Origin: Variovorax paradoxus
Lineage (GTDB): Bacteria > Pseudomonadota > Gammaproteobacteria > Burkholderiales > Burkholderiaceae_C
Direction of reading: 5' to 3'
Assembly (NCBI RefSeq): GCF_024734665.1
Contig: NZ_CP102931.1
Coordinates: forward strand, 3,966,001-4,030,000
Length of the DNA: 64,000 bases
The notes under the pieces are model-generated. The model saw only the letters and a program-made list of their open reading frames with translations, was not told the origin of the DNA and made no database searches. Every line of letters begins with the position of its first letter. The stretch's first letter is position 1. Both the position numbers and the translations under genes were made by a program. Positions 39,322 to 51,236 of the stretch are shown here, in pieces.

Positions 39322-41369
39322 CAGTTGAACTCCAGAATGATTTGATCGACGGCGAGCGACTCGCCCTTGCCCGCCGAAACCTTGCCGACCACGCCGTCTT
39401 GCGTGGCGAACAGCACGTTTTCCATCTTCATGGCCTCGATCACGGCCAGCTTCTCGCCCGCGCGCACCTGCTGGCCCGGCTGCACCGACACCTCGACCAG
39501 CAGCCCCGGCATCGGCGACATCAGGAACTTGCTCAGGTCCGGTGGCGCCTTGTAGGGCATCAGCTCGAGCAGGCGCGCGCCCAGCGGCGACAGCACCATC
39601 GCCTCGATCTGCGTGCCGTCGTGCGACACGCGCAGCGCCAGCGGGCTCTTGCCCGCGCCACGCTCCACCTGCGCGGTGAAGGGCTTGTCGTTGACCGTGC
39701 CCTGCACGCGGATCGCGCCCAGCGCCAGGCTGCTGTCGATCTTGTAGTTCTTGCCACCCACGGCCACCGCGCTCGCGCCGGTCTTGCCGTGGAAGTCGGT
39801 GACCGACACCGGGTGCTGCACGTGCTTGCCCTCCGGCCCCAACTCCACCACCACGAACTTCTCGCCCACTTTCACGCCGTGGCCTTCGAGCTGCCCGCTG
39901 ATGCCCGAGGCGCGCGCACGGTAGCGGCGATGCACATAGGCCGCGAGCGCGATCAGGAACGACGGATCGGCGTGCGGCACGTCTTCCGCATGGAAGCCCT
40001 TGCCGTAGTGCTCGGCGATGAAGCCGGTGTTGAAATCGCCCGCCACGAACTTCGGATGCGCCAGCAGCGCTGCCTGGAACGGGATGTTGCTGCTGATGCC
40101 GCGGATCACGAAGCCGTTGAGTGCCTCGCGCATGCGGGCAATCGCATGCTGGCGGTCCTTGCCGTGCACGATGAGCTTGGCGATCATCGAGTCGTAGTAC
40201 ATCGGGATCTCGCCGCCGTCGTACACGCCCGTGTCCACGCGCACGCCTTGCAGGTGCTCGGTGTCGCTCGCGAACATGGTCTCGCCCGGCGGCTGGAACT
40301 TCACCAGCCGGCCGGTCGAGGGCAGGAAGCTGCGGAACGGGTCTTCGGCGTTGATGCGGCACTCGATGGCCCAGCCGTCGCGCTTCACCTGCTCCTGCGT
40401 CAACGGCAGTTGCTCACCGGCGGCCACGCGGATCATCAGCTCGACCAGGTCGAGGCCGGTGATGCACTCCGTCACTGGGTGCTCCACCTGCAGGCGCGTG
40501 TTCATCTCGAGGAAGTAGAAGCTCTGGTCCTTGCCGACCACGAACTCCACCGTGCCCGCGCTCTGGTACTTCACGGCCTTGGCCAATTGCACCGCCTGCT
40601 CACCCATCGCCTTGCGCGTGGCGTCGGAGATGAAGGGCGACGGCGCCTCCTCGATCACCTTCTGGTGGCGCCGCTGGATGGAGCATTCGCGCTCGTTCAG
40701 GTAGATCACGTTGCCGTGCGAATCGCCCAGCACCTGGATCTCGATGTGGCGCGGCTCCTCGACGAACTTCTCGATGAACACGCGGTCGTCACCGAAGCTG
40801 TTGCGCGCCTCGTTGCGGCACGAGGTGAAGCCCTCGAAGGCTTCCTTGTCGTTGAAGGCCACGCGCAGGCCCTTGCCACCGCCGCCGGCCGAGGCCTTGA
40901 TCATCACCGGGTAGCCGATGTCTTTCGCGATCTCGACCGCGCGCTCCGCCGTCTCGATGGCGTCGTTCCAGCCCGGAATGGTGTTGACCTGGGCTTCGTT
41001 CGCGAGCTTCTTCGAGGCGATCTTGTCGCCCATGGCCGCAATCGAATAGTGCTTCGGCCCGATGAAGGCGATGCCCTCTTCCTCGACCTTGCGCGCGAAG
41101 GCTTCGTTCTCCGACAGGAAGCCGTAGCCCGGATGCACGGCCTCGGCGCCGGTCTTCTTGCAGGCCGCGATGATGCGGTCGGCCTGCAGATAGCTCTCGC
41201 GGCTGGGCGCGGCGCCGATGTGCACGGCCTCGTCGGCCAGCTCGACGTGGCGGGCTTCCTTGTCGGCGTCGGAATAGACAGCGACCGTGAGGATGCCCAT
41301 CTTCTTGGCCGTCTGGATGACGCGGCAGGCGATTTCGCCGCGATTGGCGATCAGGATCTTCTTGAACAT
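39321..41369 (-). CDS. pccA: Propionyl-CoA carboxylase alpha subunit (biotin carboxylase + BCCP)
   Basis: A 682-residue subunit. The biotin carboxylase part (1-450) begins [17 protein letters not shown], with ATP-grasp motif [12 protein letters not shown] and [15 protein letters not shown] linker domain (about 460-600) that contacts the beta subunit follows, then the biotinyl domain with biotin Lys648 in EAMKMEN. The start at 41369 gives the family N-terminus. It lies 17 bases after pccB. The mutase neighbours favour propionyl-CoA over other acyl-CoA substrates. Confidence 0.94.
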   Translation of the reverse strand: MFKKILIANRGEIACRVIQTAKKMGILTVAVYSDADKEARHVELADEAVHIGAAPSRESYLQADRIIAACKKTGAEAVHPGYGFLSENEAFARKVEEEGIAFIGPKHYSIAAMGDKIASKKLANEAQVNTIPGWNDAIETAERAVEIAKDIGYPVMIKASAGGGGKGLRVAFNDKEAFEGFTSCRNEARNSFGDDRVFIEKFVEEPRHIEIQVLGDSHGNVIYLNERECSIQRRHQKVIEEAPSPFISDATRKAMGEQAVQLAKAVKYQSAGTVEFVVGKDQSFYFLEMNTRLQVEHPVTECITGLDLVELMIRVAAGEQLPLTQEQVKRDGWAIECRINAEDPFRSFLPSTGRLVKFQPPGETMFASDTEHLQGVRVDTGVYDGGEIPMYYDSMIAKLIVHGKDRQHAIARMREALNGFVIRGISSNIPFQAALLAHPKFVAGDFNTGFIAEHYGKGFHAEDVPHADPSFLIALAAYVHRRYRARASGISGQLEGHGVKVGEKFVVVELGPEGKHVQHPVSVTDFHGKTGASAVAVGGKNYKIDSSLALGAIRVQGTVNDKPFTAQVERGAGKSPLALRVSHDGTQIEAMVLSPLGARLLELMPYKAPPDLSKFLMSPMPGLLVEVSVQPGQQVRAGEKLAVIEAMKMENVLFATQDGVVGKVSAGKGESLAVDQIILEFN

Positions 41370-41386
41370 GTTGTCGTCCTGCGTCT

Positions 41387-42931
<1,545 letters not shown>

Positions 42932-42968
42932 GGTGTGCTTCCGAAGCTGTGGTCCTGAATGTCGTGTC

Positions 42969-44018
42969 TCATGGTCTGGCCGTGATGGCGGCTGCGGCGA
43001 GCAGATTGCGCGCCGCGGTCGATGCCGGCAGGGTGCCCTGCGCCACCTGCTGCGTGAGCTGCGGCAACAACTCGCGCACCTGCGGGTGATGCCTGAAGGC
43101 GTGCTTGAGGCCGGCGTCGATACGCTCCCACATCCACGCGGTCGCTTGCTTCTCGCGGCGCTTGGCCAGCTTTCCGTTGGCCGTCTGCAGTTGCCTGAAT
43201 TGCGTGACGGCGTCCCAGAAGGTGTCGACGCCGGTGTTGGCGAGCGCGCTCAGCTGCAGCACCTTGGGGAGCCAGAAGCGCACTTCTGCGCCGCTGTGTG
43301 CGTCGTGCACCGCGTGCGCGTGGTCTGGGTTGCCCTGGTGGCCGAAGAGCCGCAGCGCCGAAGTGATCTGAGCCTGCGCACGCGTGGCGGCGTCTTTGTC
43401 GATGTCGGCCTTGTTGATGACGACGAGGTCGGCCAACTCCATCACGCCCTTCTTGATCGCCTGCAGGTCGTCGCCGGCATTGGGCAGTTGCATCAGCACG
43501 AACATGTCGGTCATGCCGGCCACTGCGGTTTCGCTCTGGCCCACGCCGACAGTCTCGACGATGACGATGTCGTAGCCGGCCGCCTCGCACACCAGCATCG
43601 CCTCGCGCGTCTTCTCGGCAACGCCGCCCAACGTGCCACTCGAAGGACTCGGGCGGATGTAGGCGCGCTCATGCACCGAGAGCCGCTCCATGCGCGTCTT
43701 GTCGCCAAGGATCGAACCGCCCGACACGGTGGACGACGGGTCGATGGTGAGCACCGCAACGCGATGGCCCTTGCCGATCAGCAGCAAGCCCAGCGTTTCG
43801 ATGAATGTCGACTTGCCGACGCCCGGCACGCCCGAGATACCGAGGCGGAACGAGTTGCCCGTGCGCGGCAGCAATGCCGTGAGCAGTTCGTCGGCCTGCT
43901 TGCGGTGGTCGGCGCGCGTCGATTCGAGCAGCGTGATGGCTTTAGCGATGGCGCGTCGCTGCGCCATGCCGTCGGTTTCGGCGACGGCGCGTTCGAGCGC
44001 CTGCGCCGTGTTCAGCAC
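42969..44018 (-). CDS. meaB: Methylmalonyl-CoA mutase-associated G-protein chaperone MeaB
   Basis: A 349-residue GTPase of the MeaB/ArgK family that gates B12 cofactor loading and protects the mutase. The Walker A is [15 protein letters not shown], followed by [22 protein letters not shown], the ETVGVGQSE switch and NKAD specificity motif. A GTG start at 44018 overlaps the GNAT stop by seven bases and gives a normal N-terminus; no ATG is suitably placed. Older annotations call this family ArgK kinase, which is not supported. Confidence 0.93.
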   Translation of the reverse strand: MLNTAQALERAVAETDGMAQRRAIAKAITLLESTRADHRKQADELLTALLPRTGNSFRLGISGVPGVGKSTFIETLGLLLIGKGHRVAVLTIDPSSTVSGGSILGDKTRMERLSVHERAYIRPSPSSGTLGGVAEKTREAMLVCEAAGYDIVIVETVGVGQSETAVAGMTDMFVLMQLPNAGDDLQAIKKGVMELADLVVINKADIDKDAATRAQAQITSALRLFGHQGNPDHAHAVHDAHSGAEVRFWLPKVLQLSALANTGVDTFWDAVTQFRQLQTANGKLAKRREKQATAWMWERIDAGLKHAFRHHPQVRELLPQLTQQVAQGTLPASTAARNLLAAAAITARP

Positions 44019-44485
44019 GCGGCCTCCGAAGCCACGCGCCAGCGGTAGTGCAGGTCGACGCCCTCCTCGCCTTCGAGCACGAAGCCGTGCCGCAGGTAGA
44101 AGCGGTTGGCGTCGCTCTTCACGAGCGCGGTGAGCTTGATGTCCAGCTGCTGCGCGTGCGCCTGCGACTTGGCCCATTCGAGCACCCATTCACCGATGCC
44201 CAGGCCCTGGAAGCCGGTGCGCAGGTAGAGGTGGTCGAGGCGCAGCGCGTCGCTGTCCTCGGGCTTGAGCGTGACGAAGCCGATGCGCTGGTCGCCATCG
44301 AGCACGATGTGGTGCATGTACGGCACGACAAAGCCCGCGCTCAGGCGCTCGCGCGAACGCGCTGCATCGAAACGGCCCACGCGCTCCAGGCTCGGGCGCA
44401 TCGCGTCGATGCGCAGGGCCAGCATGGCTTCGAAATCGCTGGAATCCACCGGCTGCAGTGACAGCCGCGACAAGAGATCGCCCAC
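44012..44485 (-). CDS. GNAT family N-acetyltransferase within the mutase operon
   Basis: A 157-residue GNAT protein. The acetyl-CoA loop is [17 protein letters not shown], preceded by LRLDHLYL, and the C-terminal part has [15 protein letters not shown]. It lies 8 bases after the mutase and overlaps meaB by seven bases, so it is tightly built into the operon. The substrate is unknown. Since propionyl-CoA-related enzymes in other bacteria are controlled by lysine acylation, a local protein acetylase is an attractive but untested idea. Confidence 0.88.
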   Translation of the reverse strand: MGDLLSRLSLQPVDSSDFEAMLALRIDAMRPSLERVGRFDAARSRERLSAGFVVPYMHHIVLDGDQRIGFVTLKPEDSDALRLDHLYLRTGFQGLGIGEWVLEWAKSQAHAQQLDIKLTALVKSDANRFYLRHGFVLEGEEGVDLHYRWRVASEAAC

Positions 44486-44493
44486 GTCGCGCC

Positions 44494-46656
<2,163 letters not shown>

Positions 46657-46726
46657 GAAGGGGCCGTTCGCAGTGTCTTGCAGGGTATTCGCAAATTCGC
46701 CTGCACGGATTTGCAAGCCGGCCGCG

Positions 46727-46770
46727 AGTCTAACCGATCCATAATTATTAATTCAAACACCGTTTTTGAA
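46727..46770 (-). promoter_or_regulatory. Mutase operon promoter with candidate GntR operator
   Basis: On the minus strand TTGAAT (46751-46756), an 18-base spacer and TAGACT (46727-46732) form a moderate sigma70 promoter. A perfect inverted repeat TTCAAA (46752-46757) / TTTGAA (46765-46770) with a 7-base spacer covers the -35 box. Its position between the mutase operon and the divergent GntR gene fits repression by steric block. Confidence 0.55.
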
Positions 46771-46784
46771 GTACAGTCCGGCCC

Positions 46785-47426
46785 ATGTCCGCCGTCACCC
46801 TCACCCCCCGCGCCCTCTATGAAGAGGTGGCCGAGCTGCTGCGCCAGCGGATCTTTCGCCGCGAACTGGAGCCCGGCAGCTGGATCGACGAACTCAAGCT
46901 GGCCGAGGAATACGGCATCAGTCGCACGCCGCTGCGCGAGGCGCTGAAGGTGCTGGCGGCCGAAGGCCTGGTGACGATGAAGGTGCGGCGCGGCGCCTAT
47001 GTGACCGAGGTGTCGGAGCAGGACCTGACCGACGTGTACCACCTGCTCTCGCTGCTGGAGAGCGACGCCGCCGGCGTGGTGGCCGAGCGCGCCACCGACG
47101 CACAGCGCGCCGAGCTGAAGGCGCTGCACGCCGAACTGGAAGCAGCGGCCTCACCCGAGAACCGGGAGCATTTCTTCGCCCTGAACGAGCGCTTTCACAT
47201 GCGCCTGCTGGCCATCGCCAACAACAAGTGGCGCGACCAGATGGTGGCCGACCTGCGCAAGGTGATGAAGCTCAACCGGCACAACTCGCTGCTGAAGGCG
47301 GGCCGGATCGCCGAGTCGCTGGCGGAGCACCGCTCGGTGATGGCCGCCATCGAGGCGCGGGACGCAGAAGCCGCCATGGCCCGCATGCGCGAGCACTTCC
47401 AGAACGGGCTCGAAGCCGCGAACTAG
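46785..47426 (+). CDS. GntR family (FadR/FCD) transcriptional regulator
   Basis: A 213-residue regulator. The winged helix (about 8-72) has ELKLAEEYGISRTPLREALKVLAAEGLV, and the FCD ligand domain (about 80-205) carries metal-site histidines in NERFHMRLL and AEHRSVMAAI. FCD regulators often sense carboxylic acids. It is divergent from the propionyl-CoA operon and is the likely regulator of it. It converges on a TetR gene with six bases between stops. Confidence 0.92.
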   Translation: MSAVTLTPRALYEEVAELLRQRIFRRELEPGSWIDELKLAEEYGISRTPLREALKVLAAEGLVTMKVRRGAYVTEVSEQDLTDVYHLLSLLESDAAGVVAERATDAQRAELKALHAELEAAASPENREHFFALNERFHMRLLAIANNKWRDQMVADLRKVMKLNRHNSLLKAGRIAESLAEHRSVMAAIEARDAEAAMARMREHFQNGLEAAN

Positions 47427-47432
47427 CGCCTG

Positions 47433-48047
47433 TCAGCGCGGCGCGGCGCCAGCGAGGAACATGTCGACGGCGCGCTGCACCAGCGCGTGAATCTGCTCTA
47501 CCGACACGGGCTCAGGGTCAACCTGGAAGAGCCGCGCCTGGGTTTCCGCCGTGATCAACGTGGTGAACTGCAGCGCGGTCACGTGGGGGTCCCGGTGCCG
47601 TAGTTCGCCACGCTTCATCGCCGCATCCATGAACCCCGCAAGGGTTCGGATGTATTCGGCAGGCCCCGACTCCTGGAACTGCTGCCCCACATCGGAGCGC
47701 CCGGCTTCGGCAAGAACCATCCGGTAGACCGCCAGCGCGTCCGCGTCGTTGGTCAACACGAACAGCATCCGCTCGCCGAACCGCATCAATTGCGCCTCGA
47801 GCGTGGCGGTCTCGTTCGCCTCCTGCAGCTCGGCCGCGGCCTCAGCCAGATGCGAGACGGCCACGGTTTGCACGACCGCCCTGAAGAGCTCCTCTTTCGA
47901 GGCGAAGTACCCGTACAGGGTGGCCTTCGACCCACCCAGGCGCTTTGCGAGCTCGTTCATCGACGTGCGCTCGTAACCCAGCTCCTTGAACAGCGCCACC
48001 GCCGCTTCAAGGATGGCGGTGCGCCGCGCTTCTGTCCTGACCTTCAT
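47433..48047 (-). CDS. TetR/AcrR family transcriptional regulator
   Basis: A 204-residue regulator with an N-terminal TetR domain (RTAILEAAVALFKELGYERTSM, then SKATLYGYFASKEELF) and a C-terminal domain like the AcrR C_7 type found with efflux regulators. Its start faces the rightward gene group at 48201. The intervening 150 bases hold two copies of a palindrome flanking a near-perfect promoter, so it very likely represses that group and perhaps itself. Confidence 0.92.
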   Translation of the reverse strand: MKVRTEARRTAILEAAVALFKELGYERTSMNELAKRLGGSKATLYGYFASKEELFRAVVQTVAVSHLAEAAAELQEANETATLEAQLMRFGERMLFVLTNDADALAVYRMVLAEAGRSDVGQQFQESGPAEYIRTLAGFMDAAMKRGELRHRDPHVTALQFTTLITAETQARLFQVDPEPVSVEQIHALVQRAVDMFLAGAAPR

Positions 48048-48062
48048 CGCATTTCCCTCAAA

Positions 48063-48133
48063 AGAATACCCAACTGTACAGTTTTCTTGACATCGCCAAA
48101 ATCCACCTCAATAATGAACCGTACCGTACAGTT
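48063..48133 (+). promoter_or_regulatory. Strong promoter bracketed by two TetR-type palindromes
   Basis: TTGACA (48087-48092), a 17-base spacer and AATAAT (48110-48115, five of six) make a near-consensus promoter toward 48201. The perfect 12-base palindrome AACTGTACAGTT (48072-48083) lies just upstream of the -35, and a second copy, TACCGTACAGTT (48122-48133), sits at the expected transcription start. On the minus strand TATTCT (48063-48068) could be the -10 box of the TetR gene, with the first palindrome in its spacer. Confidence 0.75.
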
Positions 48134-48200
48134 TTAAATCTGGACACGGTCGTTGCCCTCTTCACTTGTCCATTCACTTCTTCCCAATTCAAGGAACGCG

Positions 48201-48863
48201 ATGCGTGCTCTTTCCGATGCCCCCAGGGCCATCACCCTGACGGTCTGCCTGATCCTCACGGCGTGCGCCAGCACACAGCCGGTGCCATATGCCGGCATCG
48301 CCTCCGCAACCCAGTTGCGACCGAGCCAGCATGACGACTCCGGTCGCATTCCCTTCGAATACAAGACCAACATCGACTGGCGGCGGTATTCGGATTTCGT
48401 CCTCGATCCGGTCGCCATCTATCGCGGCAACGATGGCCAGTTCGAAGACGTGTCGGAAGACGACAAAGTCTTCCTGGCGCGCTACATGCAAAACCAGTTC
48501 ACCGACAAGCTGAATGCGCGCTTCCGGAACGCTCCTGGCAGAAACGCCAACGCCGTACGGATCAAGCTGACGCTCACCGGCGCCAAGACGAACACGGCCG
48601 TTCTCAGCACCTTCTCGCGCTTCGACCTGCTGGGCGGCCCCTACAACGCGGTGCAGGCCATCCGCGGCAAGGAAGGTGCGATGACGGGCTCGGTGAGCTT
48701 TGCCGTCGAAATCTACGACGCCTCGACCAACGAACTGCTCGGCGCCTACGTCACCAAGCAATACCCGAACGCATGGAATCTCAAGGCCGGCATCGGGGCC
48801 CGGAGCGCTTCCATCGCAGGCATTGAAAACGGAGCCGACCAGTTGGTCGCGTACCTGCAATGA
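48201..48863 (+). CDS. DUF3313 family outer-membrane-type lipoprotein
   Basis: A 220-residue protein with a lipoprotein signal ending at the lipobox ILTAC. The body carries the DUF3313 pattern, including IPFEYKTNIDWRRYSDF and LDPVAIYRG, then an even spread of beta-strand-like segments. AAGGAA lies before the ATG at 48201; a frame start at 48153 would include the leader and is less likely. It is the first gene behind the TetR-flanked promoter. Family function is unknown. Confidence 0.82.
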   Translation: MRALSDAPRAITLTVCLILTACASTQPVPYAGIASATQLRPSQHDDSGRIPFEYKTNIDWRRYSDFVLDPVAIYRGNDGQFEDVSEDDKVFLARYMQNQFTDKLNARFRNAPGRNANAVRIKLTLTGAKTNTAVLSTFSRFDLLGGPYNAVQAIRGKEGAMTGSVSFAVEIYDASTNELLGAYVTKQYPNAWNLKAGIGARSASIAGIENGADQLVAYLQ

Positions 48864-48964
48864 CGACGCCGCTCTGGAGACAACTGCGCAGGACCTGCAT
48901 CAAGTTGCAGTGCGCCTTCGCACGGGCCCGCCGGTCCAGGCTCGGCATCTTCCACGCGAAATGA
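48860..48964 (+). CDS. Possible short basic peptide (34 aa), uncertain
   Basis: A 34-codon frame overlaps the DUF3313 stop by ATGA and ends in another ATGA, where a 12-codon frame (48961-48999) starts and runs to a third ATGA at the next gene. The peptide is rich in Arg and Lys with two Cys and has no recognised domain. Coupling by overlapping stops is the only support; chance is quite possible in GC-rich DNA. Confidence 0.22.
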   Translation: MTTPLWRQLRRTCIKLQCAFARARRSRLGIFHAK

Positions 48965-48995
48965 CCTCCTCCCTCACACACAGCCGGAGCATTCC

Positions 48996-49457
48996 ATGAC
49001 CTTCCGTTATTTCTTCCGCCTTGCAGGCATCGCAGCCGTACTCGCCACGGCCCTCAATGCCCAGGCCGACAGCTTCACGTCGTCCGTGGCTTCCAGTGCC
49101 GGCTCGGCGTCCAGCGGCAGCGTGTCCGCGTCGCTGCGCGGTTCGAGCAAAAGTTCATTCGATGGCGACAAGGTGGCCGAAGGCGACTACCGCATCACCG
49201 AAGTCGCGCAAGCCACCGGTCGCGAGGGCTTCACCCGCGTCGCGATGCAGAGCGACAGCGACGCGCAGCAGCGCATCGTGCTCGAACTGCCGCAAGCCAC
49301 TTTCGCGAAGGAACGCCTGGGCCTCGGCGATCTCGTGCACGCGCAACAACGCACCTACGGCACCGCCTTTGCACGTGGCGACACGCGCGAGGCGTTCTAC
49401 CTCGTGCTGGCCGACGACTGGTACGGGGGGCTCGCCGCGCGCCCCGTGAGCCTTTGA
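48996..49457 (+). CDS. Secreted Ser-rich protein of unknown function
   Basis: A 153-residue protein with a Sec signal (1-24, NAQA-DS), a Ser/Ala-rich low-complexity stretch (about 25-55, many SS pairs), and a compact C-terminal part (about 60-153) without cysteines. GGAG lies before the ATG. No family is recognised. The stop overlaps the TTG start of the DUF2145 gene, so the two are coupled. Because it travels with lipoproteins and a regulator, an envelope role is likely. Confidence 0.7.
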   Translation: MTFRYFFRLAGIAAVLATALNAQADSFTSSVASSAGSASSGSVSASLRGSSKSSFDGDKVAEGDYRITEVAQATGREGFTRVAMQSDSDAQQRIVLELPQATFAKERLGLGDLVHAQQRTYGTAFARGDTREAFYLVLADDWYGGLAARPVSL

Positions 49458-50362
49458 TCGTCGCCCGCCGTCTGTTGCTGCTGGGACTCTCGGCCTTCCT
49501 CGCCTTGGCGGGTGGCGTTGTGCATGCGGCGTCTTCGCAGTTCTGCGATCGCGCGAAACCGCTCACCGCAAGCCAGCAGGATCGCCTGCTGCGTTTCACC
49601 GCCGTCGTGCAGGAAGCGCTTTCAGCCACAGGCAGCGACGCTGTGCTGATCAGCCGTTCCGGACTCGATCTCTCGCGCTTCCGCATCCGCTACTCCCACG
49701 CCGCCATCGCCTGGAAAGCCGCGGACGGCACCTGGTCCGCGCGGCAGCTGTACTACGCCTGCGACGAAGGGCATCCGCGCCTCTACGACCAGGGCCTGGC
49801 CGGCTTCGTCATGGGCATCGACGACTCCGCGCTGGGCTACGTCTCCATCGTCGCCCTGCCCTCCGAAGCGGCACAGGCGCTGCGCAGCGCGGCGCTCGAC
49901 ACGCCACGCGCCCTGCATCTGCTGGCCGCGCGCTACAGCGCCAATGCCTATCCGTTCAGCCTGCGCTACCAGAACTGCAACCAGTGGGTCATGGAGCTGC
50001 TCGCCGTGGCGTGGGGCGAGTTGCCCGACGGAGACGACCTGCGAGAGCGCGCTCAGCAATGGTTGCGCGAGGCGCCCTACAAGCCCGAGCCGGTCGACGT
50101 CGGCTCGCACGCGCTCGTCTTCGCGTCGAACTTCGTGCCGCTGCTGCATCTGGACGACCACCCGCAGGACGACATCTATGCGCTGAAGTTGCGCGTCAGC
50201 CTGCCCTCGACCGTGGAAGCCTTTGTGCGCGAACAACGCCCCGGGAGCGAGCGCATCGAGTTGTGCCACGACAGCAGGCAGGTCGTGGTGCACCGCGGCT
50301 GGGAGCCCGTCGTCGACGGCTGCCAGCCCGGCGCAAGCGATCGCGTCGTCCTTCTCGACTGA
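49454..50362 (+). CDS. DUF2145 family exported protein
   Basis: A 302-residue protein with a Sec signal (1-25) and a TTG start overlapping the preceding stop. The mature part opens FCDRAKPLTASQQDRLLRF and contains RSGLDLSRFRIRYSHAAI and QLYYACDEGHPRLYDQG, which are the DUF2145 hallmarks. The YSHA..W pattern with YQNCNQWVMELL (Cys and His in papain-like order) recalls NlpC/P60-like or amidase folds, but I cannot confirm catalysis. It is the largest member of the TetR-controlled group. Confidence 0.8.
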   Translation: MIVARRLLLLGLSAFLALAGGVVHAASSQFCDRAKPLTASQQDRLLRFTAVVQEALSATGSDAVLISRSGLDLSRFRIRYSHAAIAWKAADGTWSARQLYYACDEGHPRLYDQGLAGFVMGIDDSALGYVSIVALPSEAAQALRSAALDTPRALHLLAARYSANAYPFSLRYQNCNQWVMELLAVAWGELPDGDDLRERAQQWLREAPYKPEPVDVGSHALVFASNFVPLLHLDDHPQDDIYALKLRVSLPSTVEAFVREQRPGSERIELCHDSRQVVVHRGWEPVVDGCQPGASDRVVLLD

Positions 50363-50387
50363 AACACTCAAAGGCAAACGACAGGAA

Positions 50388-50546
50388 ATGAAATACCTCT
50401 CCAGCTTTGCAGTCGCTCACGCCGCGGTCCTCGCGATGGTGGTTGGCGTCTTTCTGATGGACGGCTGCGCGCACAGGCAACCCGACATATCCCCGAATGC
50501 TCCAGCCGCGCTGGCTTCTACACCGGCAAGGGGTTCCAACCCATGA
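50388..50546 (+). CDS. Tiny lipoprotein (52 aa)
   Basis: A 52-codon frame with a hydrophobic signal (about 6-25) and a lipobox-like LMDGC, leaving a mature peptide of about 25 residues that is rich in Pro, Ala and Ser. CAGGAA precedes the ATG. Its stop overlaps the response regulator start by ATGA. The residue before the Cys is Gly, as required, but Asp at -2 is unusual. Nothing is known about such a peptide; it resembles small entericidin-like lipoproteins only in size. Confidence 0.62.
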   Translation: MKYLSSFAVAHAAVLAMVVGVFLMDGCAHRQPDISPNAPAALASTPARGSNP

Positions 50547-51217
50547 ATGTCCTGTTTCTCAGATCCGGAAACGGAACGCGCGACGAACTTGGCGGCGTGC
50601 TCGGACGATGCGGCCTGGCTGTCGACGTGATCGACTCCCGCGATGCCGACGCATGGCTTTTCACAAGCAAGCCGTACGCACTGATTCTTCTCGACGCCGC
50701 GCAGCCAGCTGCCGCGCACGTGACGATACGTTCCGTTCGGCGCAGCAGCAGTGCCCCGCTGCTGGTGCTGACGCAACGAGACCAGGTGGCCGACCGTCTC
50801 GAAGGACTGGCGCAGGGCGCGACCGAGTACCTGGTCAAGCCTTGTGCACCCGCCGATCTGGTCGCACGTGCCTGGGCGCTGGCGTCAGGCGGTCATGGTC
50901 CGGAGGCGGCCGTCCTGCGGCTGGCAGACCTGGCCATCGACCGCGCGAGCGGCAAGGCGTTTCGGCAAGGCGTGGATCTCGGCCTCAGTGCCACGCTGTT
51001 CGAGCTTCTGGACGCGCTGATGGCACGCAGGGGCCAGGTGCTGTCGCGCGCCGAGCTGATCAAGGCCGTGTGGGGAGCGAGCAACGGCGAGCGGGACAAC
51101 ATGGTCACGGTCGGCATCCTCAGGCTTCGCCAGAAACTGGACGATCCCTTCGACCTGAAACTGCTCCACACCGTGCGCGGCGAGGGCTACGTGCTGGCGC
51201 TGCGCAACGACCACTAG
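50543..51217 (+). CDS. OmpR-family response regulator with degenerate acidic pocket
   Basis: A 224-residue protein. The receiver (1-118) keeps the phosphoacceptor-position Asp51 in LILLDAAQP, a Thr in LVLTQRD and Lys in LVKPCAP. However, the N-terminal strand reads NVLFLRSGNG, so the pair of acidic residues that binds magnesium is absent. The C-terminal winged helix (about 125-220) is intact: LSATLFELLDALMARRGQVLSR, VTVGILRLRQKL and VRGEGYVLAL. No histidine kinase gene is adjacent. It may act without phosphorylation. Its start overlaps the tiny lipoprotein stop by ATGA. Confidence 0.85.
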   Translation: MNVLFLRSGNGTRDELGGVLGRCGLAVDVIDSRDADAWLFTSKPYALILLDAAQPAAAHVTIRSVRRSSSAPLLVLTQRDQVADRLEGLAQGATEYLVKPCAPADLVARAWALASGGHGPEAAVLRLADLAIDRASGKAFRQGVDLGLSATLFELLDALMARRGQVLSRAELIKAVWGASNGERDNMVTVGILRLRQKLDDPFDLKLLHTVRGEGYVLALRNDH

Positions 51218-51236
51218 GGCCGAAGACCCTTCAGTT

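Noticed and set aside
38290..40362. A 690-codon frame extending bioB upstream as a BCCP-BioB fusion.
   Set aside because: The extra part is an out-of-frame shadow of pccA; bioB starts at the TGATG overlap at 39321.
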